Assembly (NCBI RefSeq): GCF_910592395.1
Contig: NC_088323.1
Span: 11,271,501-11,335,500, forward strand
Source: Lineus longissimus
Lineage: Eukaryota; Nemertea; Pilidiophora; Heteronemertea; Lineidae
DNA length: 64,000 nt
Reading direction: 5' to 3'
Shown: piece after piece, positions 34,307-45,454 of the stretch
How positions within the stretch are numbered: position 1 is the stretch's first letter
Layout of the letters: each line of letters opens with the position of its first letter
Made by a program: the position numbers and the translations under genes
The notes under the pieces: generated by a model
Databases searched by the model: none
Seen by the model: the letters and a program-made list of their open reading frames with translations, nothing else
Told to the model about the DNA's origin: nothing

Positions 34307-35557
34307 AATGCAATACACTGCAACATGCAGGGAAGTAAAGTATGCATTGCAAGCCATGTGTCCAAACTCTACCAAGGTGAACGTTAGTAAAATGGGTGAA
34401 CTTTTTCAAATTTATTAACTATGTATATATATCCCCCCCCCCCCCCAACTGGTTCACTAGTTTTTCACAAAAGTTTTGATCTTTTTTGGTACATTTATGT
34501 TTTACCTTGATATTATCAGTGCAGTGCCCTAGTAACCGTGCAGCGCCTTTAGGTTGGGGGGGGGGACCCCCCCCCCAACCCCCTGGTTGGGAACCTGCCA
34601 TAGTTCCTTCCCCAATTTTTTATTTTGATAGACAGTTTTCTCCGTGTATCTCTTTAGCAGTAACTCAACACCATCATCTTAATAGCGGGCAAAGAAATGG
34701 AAAATGTCCCCCCCCCCCCGAAAGGTGTCCGGACTATCGTAGTCTGGCACTCTGGCAGATTCTAATGTAAAGTGCATTGAACTCACGCAACTGTCGACAT
34801 CGAGAGCCCCCCTTCAACCCCCGTCCTTCTGACATGTTTTAGCCAGTGCATTGGGGGGAAGACCCCTCAAACCCCCTATTGGCCTCTCAATAAGTCTTTC
34901 CGAGCTGCTTACCCTGTGGCGCTCGAGTGGAACCCCCAAACCTTCATGATGGTACAGTCCTTTGACACGTTTAACCCAGAGCGAGGAAGAGGTACTCCTT
35001 TGATGGTACCCAACTCCAACCCTCAACCATCATTACCCTTCCTTTTCACGGGCATGATATTGGCAAGACTGCCAATAGGTCGTACTGGTGGCTTCCTTGA
35101 GACAATTGCTTGTGGTCGTACCTGGGCAACCAATTCAAGGGGTCAGGGATCAGGTTTTTCCCCCACCAACATGTTGCCGAATGGTTAATGCATAAAAAAT
35201 TGGTTGGAAAGGGTTTTGCCGCCAAGAGATTGGAAGACACTTGACTCTTGAGGAACACCAGACTGATGAACAAAGAACCTGAGGAACATAGAACCCTCTT
35301 CATACCTTGGAGCATAAAAAGCCTGCTAGCAAATATTGATTATTCTTTAGAAAAAAACAGAAGATCTGCAAAACCAATGGTACCCCATAAAAACATACAA
35401 TCCTCTTTAAGGTGTCTTCGGATCCCACCATGGCCCATGCATAATTCGTTGAAAAGGTTTATTGAAATCTCAAAATAAAATTTTTTTTCTCGAAACGCCT
35501 GCCCGTCTTTTGCTTCATTAATTCGGGATTATATCCATTTTAAGCATCTTTTGGATA
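34307..35557. other. Intronic sequence with poly-C/poly-G tracts
   Basis: No gene recognised. It contains C runs at about 34433-34447, 34567-34577 and 34709-34719, and a G run at 34556-34565. TTTAACCCAGAGCGAGGAAG-type sentences and the rest show no domain. Confidence 0.45.
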
Positions 35558-35560
35558 TTA

Positions 35561-36859
35561 GGCCATTCAACATAAATTACTTGTTTATCATCACCGCCCG
35601 CCCCGACATTTAGGTCCCGTGCCGATTATTTTGATATTCGATATATCAAATATCAAGGTACCGTCCGCTCCAAGTTGTGCCCTCAACTTCCAACTCAGAT
35701 TCAAACAACCTACCGCCCTAATTTTACCTGACCCGGTGGCCTGTTGATAATTGATATCCATTTCCCCGTTCTGGCCATCACACATGTGGTAACTGGTATT
35801 AGTTACGACTAAACAAAATGCAGCCAGCCGATGCTGAAAAAATGTCTCAATACCTCAGTACAGGGTGACACCAGTCTCGCTCAACGGCAATGAATTATTT
35901 TCATTCAAAGTGAATTGTCAGCACACAAAAGAATTATTGACTCAGTGAGACTACACTCGGGGAGATTTTGGAACCAATACTTTCTCAACCTCATACCTGC
36001 GTGGGCAAATGCGTATAGGCCTACCAGTTATTTTTATATTGCCGATGAGCCTGGAATCGAGATGAATAAACGCATGTGTTTTTATTTCTTGCTCAACGCA
36101 TGAATGTTTGACCAAAGCTTACACACTATGTGGTGTATGAGGAGAATGTTTTCAATGGGCGAGACTTGGGGCCATGCTGCTTGCTGTCACTTTGCATGCT
36201 TGTGTCAGATATACATGGATTTGTACGGTACATGTAAAATGTCAGGGGAATAAATCATCAGCAGATCATGGTGCTCCTCAAACTGTTGATTTATTTTTGA
36301 TAGCAGGGATGATACTCTGTGCCTAGGCTGGTTGAGAGGACCTACATAATATACTCAGACTCTTTTCAATTGATGTTTAATTTTTTAAAGTTTTTTGTGT
36401 ATTGTTTTCATGTAGTCATGGATACATTTGTAGAAAGACTCAAGTATGAAGTAGACCAGGATATAAAAAAGAAACAGCTGTTGATGTCCATACAAGTTTT
36501 GTAATTAAACTTTAGTTTGTATTCTCCTGTCCTTATTTTATCTATCCATTTTGGAATTTGATCACTGTATACATTTTTAGGCCTCCCTGACACATCTGTA
36601 CTGATTATAACTTGACATGGCTTATACATACATTTGTAATATGTCAGTCCAAAAATTATCAAATATCGAATATCAAAGCCCCTCCCAATGGAATACATTG
36701 CCAAGTTCATGACCGAAAAATATCAAATACCAAATATCAAAGGCCCTCCCCATCAAACATTGGCGCCAAACAAAATATCAAATATCAATATCAAAGGGCC
36801 TCCCCTCCAAATATCGTGAGGTGGAGTGATGATAAACAAGTAATTTATTTTGAATGGCC
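35561..36859. mobile_element. 1.3-kb Harbinger-like MITE
   Basis: Left end GGCCATTCAACATAAATTAC; right end, reverse-complemented, GGCCATTCAAAATAAATTAC. TTA flanks both (35558-35560 and 36860-36862). CTTGTTTATCATCACC follows the left end and appears inverted at the right. The body carries several ATCAAATATC repeats near both ends. GGCC termini and a TWA target fit PIF/Harbinger and resemble the MITE at 28504, so a common transposase is plausible. Confidence 0.82.
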
Positions 36860-36862
36860 TTA

Positions 36863-37408
36863 TCACTAAAGTCTCAAAGATCGAAACACATATGTCGGGG
36901 GGGGGGGGGGTAAACCCCCCGAACCCCCCTGAAATTGAAGTTTGATTAAAAAACAGCGTGAATATTCATGTGGTTCTCTCTCGGAGCTCAGAATAGTCGA
37001 GTTGCTTCATTCGCGCGTTTATCTCTTTTGGCAGCCATTTCAAGTCAAATTTAAGCCATTTGAATCGAATCCATGGACTTGAGAAACATTGTTTACATTG
37101 GATACGTATGCACGTTAACCATGGTAGCGCTTCGCAGAAAGCCTTCAGCTTTTCTGCTGCGCGCTTATCACCAACATGAACAGCGAGCCATAAAGGGTTG
37201 TATATCCTCTCACGGTTTTCGCGTATCGGCACAGACTACTCATTGTTTTTGTAACATAATTGGGAATGTTCATATGTTGATAAGGAATATCTTATTTTGA
37301 TGGTGTTTTTTTACAAAGTGATATTTTTTCTCATGTTTACAGGATGATGCAGTCTATAATCTACGAGTCATTCCGGTGGTCTCCACTAGTGATGTTGCTG
37401 TGCATGCT
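36863..37408. other. Intronic sequence, nothing recognised
   Basis: Contains a run of 14 G at about 36897-36910 and no coding similarity. Confidence 0.4.
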
Positions 37409-37537
37409 GTGGAAATGGCGAATATTTTTTTCACATCTAAAAAATCCGCCATCTTGGATTGGTAATAAGCATGGAGGGGAATCTCCAGATGATGTCATTT
37501 CATTAGGAATACCCTCGGAATTGCCTCCACGGCGTGT

Positions 37538-37711
37538 TGTTATGATATTACCTATTACTCGGTATACTAACCATACTAACTGTATACCTTATATAGCTTG
37601 CTAATCATCACGTGACCTGTATCTTTATATATCTTAGTTACTTTAATAAACTGGCTTATACCTGTCGACCGTTGTGCGTGTTGCATCTATGCCTGAGCAA
37701 GAAACAGAACA
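37538..37711 (+). repeat. 5' LTR of Ty3/Gypsy element
   Basis: Starts TGTTATGATATTACCTATTA and ends GCAAGAAACAGAACA. It contains a TATATA at about 37626 that could act as promoter. It differs from the 3' LTR only at CTAACTGTA versus CTAACCGTA. Confidence 0.95.
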
Positions 37712-37780
37712 TGGTGACAGAAGAGGTCACTCTTCGACGATCATAACGTTCTTAGGGTGGACTATCAGTATTAATGGACT

Positions 37781-39440
37781 ATGTCATCCGATGACGAGAC
37801 AGAGGAGGAAAACACGGGCCCACAAATAGTCATGGCAGAACGTCCGAATCTCAAGCCGCCGGCACCTCTTGCTCTAACGGGGAATATTTCGGCGAATTGG
37901 AGGCGATGGAAGCAGAAATTTACGATATTTCTAACGGCATCACGGATAACGGAGGAACCTATCAAGGTCGCTCTTCTTCTCCACTCAATCGGAGATGAAG
38001 GACTGGAAGTTTTCAATTCATTTGGATTACCTGATGATGTCGAATACGCCCCGATTATTCAAAAATTCGAGGAATATTGCACGCCTCAGAAGAATGTAAC
38101 ATTTGAACGCCATAGATTCAATTCAAGGATACAGCAGGAAGGCGAGTCCTTTGACTGTTTCCTCACGGATATAAAAATAAAAGCCAAGGACTGTGAATTT
38201 GACACTCTAAGAGACTCCTTAATAAAGGATCGCATTGTATTTGGCATACGAATGGATCGCACGAGGGAACGTCTGCTTAGGGAGAAGGAACTCACCCTCA
38301 CCAAGGCGATAGATATATGCCGGGCAGCTGAGTTAACCAAGGAACAGATGAGTTCACTGTCTAACGGACAGCGGCGTGATGAACAGACTGACAAAACAGT
38401 AAATGCAGTAGGCCGACAAGGATACAACAAAGCCGCCTCGGGTTATCATAACCAATCAACGTATAAAGGCAGCGGCCCCAAGTGCGGGAATTGCGGGACT
38501 TTTCATCAACCACGGCAATGTCCTGCCTATGGCAAACAATGCAAGGGTTGCAAAAGGCTAAATCAGTTCATCCGCTGCTGCAGGTCAACCAATAAACAAG
38601 TCCACAGCGTAGAGGAGGAGGACGATGACGGTACGTACGAGTCTTTGTTCATTGGCAGCATCAATCAGTTAAAGGGAACAGACGAGTCTGATCAACAATG
38701 GCTAACGAAACTGAAGATGGGTCAGCGGCAGGTTTTCGTGAATTTGAAGATAGATACGGGAGCACAGGCCAACGTGCTGCCGTATAACCTATTCAAGTGG
38801 ATCTGTAACAAACGAGATCTCATAAAAACGAAAATACGGTTAACCACTTACGACGGAACACAGCTACCGGTGGCAGGGAGTTGCAGGATTCGATGCATAT
38901 ACAAGGATAACACGTTTTACGAGGATTTCGTAGTAGTGGACAAACGCAGCGATCCGGTCCTAGGGCTTCGCACGTCTGTCAAGATGAATTTGCTTCAACG
39001 TATCGATGCGCTTAATAGGCCTACGTCCGATAGTGAATGCATACTCGACGAATATAAGGATATATTCGAAGGTCTTGGTTGTCTAGATGTGCCAGAGCAT
39101 CATATTGAAATTGATCCATCAGTGAAACCAGTGATTCATGCACCGAGGAAATTTCCCATTGCAATGCGGGATAGATTCAAAACTCAACTTGATCGATTGG
39201 TTGGTATGAATGTGCTCAAAAAAGTGGATGAGCCCACTGATTGGGTAAACTCAATTGTGTTAGTTGAAAAATCAGATAAATCGCTACGTATTTGTTTAGA
39301 TCCGAAAGATTTAAACACTGCTGTGAAACGAGAGCATTTTCCATTGATCACATTGGATGAAATTAGCGCTAAACTCGCTGGGGCGAAGTACTTTACTGTT
39401 CTTGACGCGTCCAATGGATTCTGGCAACAAAAGTTGGAAT
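37781..39440 (+). pseudogene. Ty3/Gypsy Gag-protease-RT (first frame)
   Basis: An open frame from ATG at 37781. Gag region: ISANWRRWKQKFTIFLTASR and VTFERHRFNSRIQQEGESFD. Zinc knuckle CGNCGTFHQPRQC is followed by a second one, CKGCKRLNQFIRCC, where the expected His reads Gln. Protease has LKIDTGAQANVLPYNLF. RT begins at about residue 440 with KPVIHAPRKFPIAMRDRF, IVLVEKSDKSLRICLDPKDL and KYFTVLDASNGFWQQKL. Soon after this, at about 39437, a one-base shift moves the reading to the next frame. Confidence 0.92.
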
Positions 39441-40371
39441 GGAAAGTTCTATGCTCACAACATTCAACACATGTTTTGGGAGATATCGCTTTCTCCGTCT
39501 TCCGTTCGGAATCTCCTCGAGTGCTGAAGTGTTTAATAAAGCAGTGACGCAAATTCTGGAAAATTTGGAGGGAGTCATCAGCTACATCGACGATTTGTTA
39601 GTCTGGGGACGCACGAAAGAGGAACACGACGAGCGACTTAGGAAAGTATTGGATCGCCTACGGGAGAAGGGGTTAAAGCTCAATAGACGCAAATGCAGAG
39701 TTGGACTCTCAGAGGTTGTTTACGTAAGAGGATTACTAAGCGCAGATGGGGTCAAACCGGACCCGCAGAAAGTACAAGCAATCGTGGATATGCCTCAACC
39801 AGATTGCAAGGCCGCATTACGCAGATTTCTAGGATTAGTAACATACTTTGGAAAGTATTTGCCGAACTTGTCAGACATTACGTCACCGCTCAGGCAGCTT
39901 CTTCCAGAAGATGCTGAGTGGGCTTGGCTGAAACAGCAGTCCGATGCTGTAGCGCAATTAAAAACAATGTTGACAACAGCACCAACGCTGAAATTCTATG
40001 ATGTAACAAAACAAGTGACATTGACAGTTGATGCATCTCAGAAAGGACTTGGTGGCGCCATTTTGCAAGATGGGGCACCGATAGCTTATGCGTCAAGGGC
40101 ATTAACGCCAACCGAACAGCGTTATGCCCAGATTGAAAAAGAAACATTAGCAGTTGTGTTTGGGTGCGAGCGTTTCCACCAATTCTTATATGCGCGGAAT
40201 TTTGACGTCGAATCAGATCACAAACCACTTGAGTCAATTCTTAAGAAACAACTTGGGCAGGCACCGCCCAGAATTCAGTGATTTCTACTGAGGTTGCAAA
40301 AGTACACTTTCAACTTGCGTTTTGTGCCTGGTAAGGCAATGTATGTAGCTGACGCGTTAAGTCGAGCATAG
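39441..40371 (+). pseudogene. Ty3/Gypsy RT and RNase H (second frame)
   Basis: Continues the RT with FGRYRFLRLPFGISSSAEVF and the catalytic box YIDD (VISYIDDLLVWG), then RRFLGLVTYFGKYLPNLSDI. RNase H follows: LTVDASQKGLGGAILQDG, IEKETLAVVFGCERFHQFLY and VESDHKPLE. An in-frame TGA at 40279, a likely CGA-to-TGA change, interrupts the C-terminus before ADALSRA. A stop and a further shift at about 40371 separate it from integrase. Confidence 0.92.
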
Positions 40372-40375
40372 ACTC

Positions 40376-41727
40376 AGATCGTGATAATGAACTCTCACAG
40401 GAAGCCCAATTACAAGTTCATGCGCTAGTGTCTAGCTTACCAATAACCGCAGGAAAAGCTGATGAGCTAAAACGTGAAATACAAACTGACTCTGAATTGC
40501 AGACATTGTATAAAACTATAGAATCAGGTTGGCCGGAAAATTGTTCTGAAGTTCCAGATGTCGTGAAACCATACTGGAACTGTCGCGATGAACTATACAT
40601 TACTGAAGGATACATATTCAAAGGACACAAAATTGTGATTCCGCCATCAATGCGCAAAGACATGCTGCAAAAAGTGCATGAGGGACATCTAGGAATAGAA
40701 ATGTGTCGAAGACGTGCGCGGGAGGTCATATATTGGCCAGGACTAAATAGTCAAATCGCTGAAATGGTCTCAAAATGCACAACATGTCAGAAACATTGCA
40801 ATAAACAGCAAAAGGAACCGCTCATGTCACATCCCATACCGCAAAGGCCGTGGCAAAACATATCTAGTGATCTATGTGTGGTCTATGGGAAGGACTACTT
40901 AGTGATAGTTGATGCGTACTCAGGCTATTTCGAGATAGCACTGCTTGAGGACACTACAAGTCAAACCATAATCAAGCATTGTAAATCTATATTTGCGCGC
41001 CATGGAATACCTGACGAATTCTTCACGGACAATGGTTCTAATCTAGTTAGCCGAAACTTTCAAGCTTTCGCAAAAGCATGGGAATTTAAGCTGGTGACAT
41101 CATCACCAAGATTCCCACAATCAAATGGACTAGTTGAAAAAGCTGTGCAGACCGTCAAGAAAATTCTCAAGAGAAGCTTCTCAACAGGAGAAGACCCGTA
41201 TCTAGGACTTTTAGCATACAGGAGTACACCACGTGAAGCAGACATGGCATCGCCTGCCAAGTTGCTTATGGGTAGAAACCTGCGCACGAGGTTGCCAACA
41301 GCAACTTCACAACTCCTACCAGCGGATGCAGTCAAAGTTCAGCAGCAGATACCAACGCGACGGGATACGGCAAAGGCATTCTTTGATGGGAAGTCTAGAG
41401 CACTCAAACCCCTAAACCCCGGCGATAATGTTATCATAACCTCTCCGGATAAACAGGGATCCCCAGGAATTGTGGAAAAGCAGACATCTGATCCGAGATC
41501 ATATCTGGTCAGAACAAGGAATAACACTTTGCGACGTAACCAGGGGCAGTATCCAGGAAAATGACCTGGAACAGGAAATTGAAGATGTAGACTCTGACGC
41601 AACAATCTCTAATGAAAGACTAGAATCTCGTGAGAATGAACTCCTCATAAACACTACGCCTGACACCCCGCAGTTAGTTACAACAAGGTCAGGTCGTCTA
41701 GTCAGACCACCGGATAGATATGGTCAT
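40376..41727 (+). pseudogene. Ty3/Gypsy integrase (third segment)
   Basis: Open from about 40376 to 41564. It carries the zinc-binding HEGHLGIEMC...CTTCQKHC, the core acidic residues in LCVVYGKDYLVIVDAYSGYF (Asp), FFTDNGSNLVSRNF (Asp) and SNGLVEKAVQTVKKIL (Glu), and the C-terminal KLLMGRNLRTRLP and NPGDNVIITSPDKQGSPGIV. The frame ends at 41564, but an overlapping frame to 41727 (LVTTRSGRLVRPPDRYGH) looks like the authentic pol C-terminus, so a one-base shift near 41545 is inferred. The GRNLRTRLP region recalls the Mag-like lineage; this is only a suggestion. Confidence 0.92.
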
Positions 41728-42060
41728 TAGTTCAACTTATGCTAAAGTTACTCAACTCAACAGATGTGAATAGACTGATTAATTAGAGCAGACCAGCCTC
41801 TCTAATCTCTTGTGTTTAGGTTTCGGAAAATGCGTGTGGTTCTTATATAACTTTTAAATGTTTATGTTTTATTATTAGCGTGACCTTAGTTCAGTTCATA
41901 GTTATGTTCATTCAGACATAACATGGTGATTTACTTGCAGACTATTTGGATTAATCTTTATTCAGCGTCTCGTGCGATATGAGTTTTTGATGTTTGTAAT
42001 TGACTCTTGGATTTGCAGTTAACTATTTTGTGTTGCTTTGCTTCCTCTCCGTAAGGGGGA
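41728..42060 (+). other. Ty3/Gypsy 3' non-coding region
   Basis: Between pol and the 3' LTR. It ends in the polypurine tract and has no envelope-like frame. Confidence 0.8.
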
Positions 42061-42234
42061 TGTTATGATATTACCTATTACTCGGTATACTAACCATACT
42101 AACCGTATACCTTATATAGCTTGCTAATCATCACGTGACCTGTATCTTTATATATCTTAGTTACTTTAATAAACTGGCTTATACCTGTCGACCGTTGTGC
42201 GTGTTGCATCTATGCCTGAGCAAGAAACAGAACA
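42061..42234 (+). repeat. 3' LTR of Ty3/Gypsy element
   Basis: 174 bp, same ends as the 5' copy, followed by the target duplication CGTGT. The single visible difference from the 5' LTR indicates a recent insertion. Confidence 0.95.
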
Positions 42235-42510
42235 CGTGTGTATGCATTTATGGCGTATTTATGCATACACTTTCATGATTCTGCCGGTATTTGAGATCCT
42301 CAAAAACCTTGCATGTACCAAGGCACTAAATACGCCCCTTTCCGGCCATAATACTATCCCTTTAATAAAGTGTTGTGTATTGGTTATGTTTACCATACAT
42401 GTATAAGCATCATAAACTTTTTGTATGAAGATTATATTAAATGATATTTAGCAAAAGCATCATCAAGATTAATAGAGTGTTGTTTTTAGCAATTAACTGC
42501 CTTGGGTTTA

Positions 42511-42654
42511 AGGAATTGAACCCGAGGCGGAGGACCTTGGTTGAGTTACCAAGACACTCGAGGGTGGAGGTAAAATACAGTCCAAATTTTAGCTCCACCC
42601 GAGAGTGTCTTGGTAACTCAACCAAGGTCCGAAGCCGAGGGTTCAATTTCTATT
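42511..42654. repeat. Long imperfect palindrome (foldback)
   Basis: ATTGAACCCGAGGCGGAGGA on the left pairs with its near complement at 42630-42654. The inner arms GGACCTTGGTTGAGTTACCA and its complement at 42606-42628 pair almost perfectly. Arms are about 60 bp with a short loop at about 42575-42590. It sits inside the MULE-like MITE and would form a strong hairpin in RNA or single-stranded DNA. Confidence 0.85.
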
Positions 42655-43583
42655 CTAAAATACCTCAAACTTAAAAAGATAGGCCACGAAAATAACTTGA
42701 ATATGTGCGAATTTGGCAAATTCCATCCATCGCCGGCCCGGAGCGCCAGTAGCGCCGTTGTTTACATTATGTTACGACAACGTTACAGAAAATGAGACAT
42801 GTACATTTTGTACAGCGCGCATAGGAAGTCGGCATCGGCTCGCTCAAGTGATGCTAAAATCCGCGCAAATGGGCTATTTGGAGCGTTTTTCTCGGCAAAT
42901 ATGTGTAGTGCTCATTAAAAAACTTAGAGTGGTTGATGCTTCCTTGGCTGATTTGTGTTTGAAGCAGTGTTTTGAGAGCCTCAAACTTCTGAAGTGAGCT
43001 GAAATTCCATATTTTAGTGCAACCCGAGGGAACTTTGGTAGAGCATCTTGGTTGCGTGTCCAAAACACTCCACTCTCAGAACGAGGCTTATGCATTTTCC
43101 ATTTAAAAGTTGACTTTACGGTACCAAGGTATTTTAGAATATTCATTTATAAGGGATTTGTGAGCCAAAAATGTGTGAATGTGAAAGTAGAAGTGAATGA
43201 GGAAATTGCAGCCTAAATTCCCTGAAAGACTAAAAAGGAGCTCCAAAATTGAAGCAAACTCTTCAATTTGCCTTTGTCTTTTTCATCTTAACATTTCAAG
43301 GAAAGTTTACTAAACCCTCTCCTATCCTCTAAAAGAGTAGGAATGAATGCATTTCTACTGGTGCCAAGCCTTTGTTTTGCTTAAGTTACCATGATACTAC
43401 AGTAAAATTTAATGCAACTTGCTAAGAGAAGCATCTAAGGTAATGTCAACAAACGCACGTGGAGTGCATGGCTTAAAATAGAACAAAATCGACTAATGAC
43501 GTCACATGGAGATTCCTCCATGCTTATTACCAATCCAAGATAGTGGATATTTTAGATGTGAAAAAAATATTCGCGTGGAACTG

Positions 43584-44093
43584 GTGGCACGAAACCAATC
43601 AACCAGTCAGCCATGAGATTGACAGGATCGGGAAAGAAGACGCTGTATCTTAGCTGATTTGTCCTTCACGTTTTGGTCTTGTTTTACTGTATTATACAAG
43701 TTGATTGAATAAAAAAGCCTTGAAATTTAATAGGCATCTCTGAATTTTTATTTATTATAATATCAAAAAATAAAGCTTGCCTATTAAACCTAAACTCTTG
43801 AACATGCAACTTTTAACCCTTATACTAGTGTCATGCTCGACCTTAGGTTGAGTTAAAATTCCAACCCCTTTACGGTCGCGCTCGACCCTGGGTCGAGAGA
43901 GAGGGAAATGCCTCAGAAAATAAATTATCCATGGCGCAATTGGAGTCATTTATGTTTAGTTTATCTGCCAGTGTAAAGACGGCACTGCGTCTGATCATTT
44001 GATACCTGGAAACCAAATTATTTCTACATGAAAATTTCCCACAACTTGCACCTTTTCAGAAGAGGTCAGGCAAGGGGTATGGTAATGTAAGAG
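43584..44093. other. Intronic sequence, nothing recognised
   Basis: No gene. Short reverse-complementary blocks around CTCGACCTTAGG and CTCGACCCTGGG at about 43840-43895 are too small to define an element. Confidence 0.4.
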
Positions 44094-44440
44094 ACGTCAT
44101 CATGCCTAATGTCACAATCAAGTAAGAGACCGCATTGTCGCCTGAATGATATGAGACAAGAGGGCAATGTCACAATCAAGTAAGTGACCACATTGTAGCC
44201 TGATCGATATAAGAGAAGAGCGTGATGTATGAGACGTTATCATGCCTGATGTCACAGTCAAGTAAGACTTCGTTGTAGTCTGATTGATATAAGAGAAGCG
44301 GGTGATGAAAGAGACGGCATTATGCCCCATGTCACAATCAAGTAAGAGACCGCATTGTAGCCTGATTGATATGAGAGTAGAGAGGGTGATGTTAGAGATG
44401 GCATCATGCCTCATGTCACAATCTAGAGACTGCATTGTAG
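44094..44440 (+). repeat. Minisatellite
   Basis: Four to five imperfect units containing GTCACAATCAAGTAAGAGAC, CGCATTGTAGCCTGATTGAT and GAGACGGCATTATGCC. Unit length varies (about 55-115 bp) because some units lack the last block. Confidence 0.85.
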
Positions 44441-44844
44441 CCTTATGGGAGGGAATAGGGCAGTGTCACAAGAAGTAATCTAAACTCAAGGTAATGAAGG
44501 AGAGATTTGCACTGACATACTTTTATGACCTTCTGCCATACTTTAAGACTGTTAAAGCTAAAGTAGTCGTGTTTGGTATCGAACTAAAGATAATGAACAG
44601 TAGGTTTGTGCTCACCCATTTTCATTACTAACTGGAGGACATGAAGGACCTGAATCTGTCTATTCAGTAGTTAAACGCTGTTTTAAGCTGAACGCCCTTC
44701 ATGAATTTGGCCCCATTTGTCTAAGCTTGATTCCATCTAGTCCGTCCAAATCTCCCTATCTACCATAAACCTACATTCTGGTACTCGCATATACTACGTG
44801 CTACATTTTCTTGTCATTCATCTCATTCCTTGCTATTAAATTCT

Positions 44845-44882
44845 GCCAGCGTAGCTATTCAGGCCGCCAGGCCTCTAGTTGA
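44845..44882 (+). repeat. 3' end of Helitron-like family 3
   Basis: TGCCAGCGTAGCTATTC followed by the stem-loop AGGCC-GCC-AGGCCT and the tetranucleotide CTAG. CCAGCGTAGC is the inverse of GCTACGCTGG at 32354. A short hairpin followed by CTAG is the classical Helitron 3' end. Confidence 0.5.
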
Positions 44883-45450
44883 TATATGTGACCAAGGCTA
44901 GCATTCCTCTCTCTTCAAGTTTCTAAAGACGTATTCTTGCGTGCTAGGACGCATACTCGCATGATTTTGAGATGGAACTTATAGGAGGTCCTCGTCGAAT
45001 AAAAAACCAAGTAATCCATTGAATACTTCATGAATTTTGCACATATATTACTTTAAAAAAAGTACATGGTCCGTTTTGAAACTGAATTGCTCAGCATTTT
45101 GTATGTCACTAGCTTGAGCACTTGGTAAAAAAAGTTTGGTTGAATGTTAGAGGGAGCTGGACTGATGTAAGGCTGGGTCAGCACGTTTTCTAATTGCCCT
45201 CGAGGGACCGGTGGTTCATTGGCTCAGAATCCTCATTAATGTCATCCATTTGCGGTTCCTCTTCGGTTTGGGTGGTTTGGAAGGACAGCGGTTGTGAGAT
45301 TGATATCTCTGGCTGAAAGAGGGTCTTCGATTTTAGTTTGGTACCCGGACAGGTGCTTGGGTCTTTTGCTATACAACCCAAGGACTACGTTAACTCAAGC
45401 ATGCAGGACCGAAGGTGTCCATTTAGCTATTTTTCCTATAGTTATTTTGA
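44883..45450. other. Intronic sequence, weak minus-strand frame
   Basis: No recognised gene. A 63-codon minus-strand frame (45381-45190) is rich in Pro, Glu and Ser and has no domain; it may be a retrotransposon scrap. Confidence 0.35.
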
Positions 45451-45454
45451 TTAA

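Larger units (their letters stand above)
37538..42234 (+). mobile_element. Ty3/Gypsy LTR retrotransposon, recent but broken
   Basis: 174-bp LTRs (TGTTATGATATTACC...ACAGAACA) at 37538-37711 and 42061-42234 differ at one position. The 5-bp duplication CGTGT lies at 37533-37537 and 42235-42239. The bases after the 5' LTR, TGGTGACAGAAGAGG, are the putative primer-binding site. GTAAGGGGGA before the 3' LTR is the polypurine tract. Gag, protease, RT, RNase H and integrase occur in the usual order, so this is a structurally complete copy with a few inactivating lesions. Confidence 0.95.
37418..43574. mobile_element. MULE-like MITE split by a Ty3/Gypsy element
   Basis: Left arm 37418-37500 and right arm 43498-43574 are inverted copies starting GCGAATATTTTTTTCACATC and containing CCAATCCAAGATGG or its complement. 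Outside them lies a 9-bp duplication with one mismatch, GTGGAAATG (37409-37417) and GTGGAACTG (43575-43583). Long terminal repeats with a 9-bp duplication point to Mutator-like transposition. Without the Ty3/Gypsy insertion the element is about 1.45 kb and non-coding. Confidence 0.78.

Noticed and set aside
33154-34409. Open frames with repeated SFRYM or VSLHG peptides
   Set aside because: They derive from the GTTTCGCTACATGG units of the second MITE and appear on both strands of both arms.
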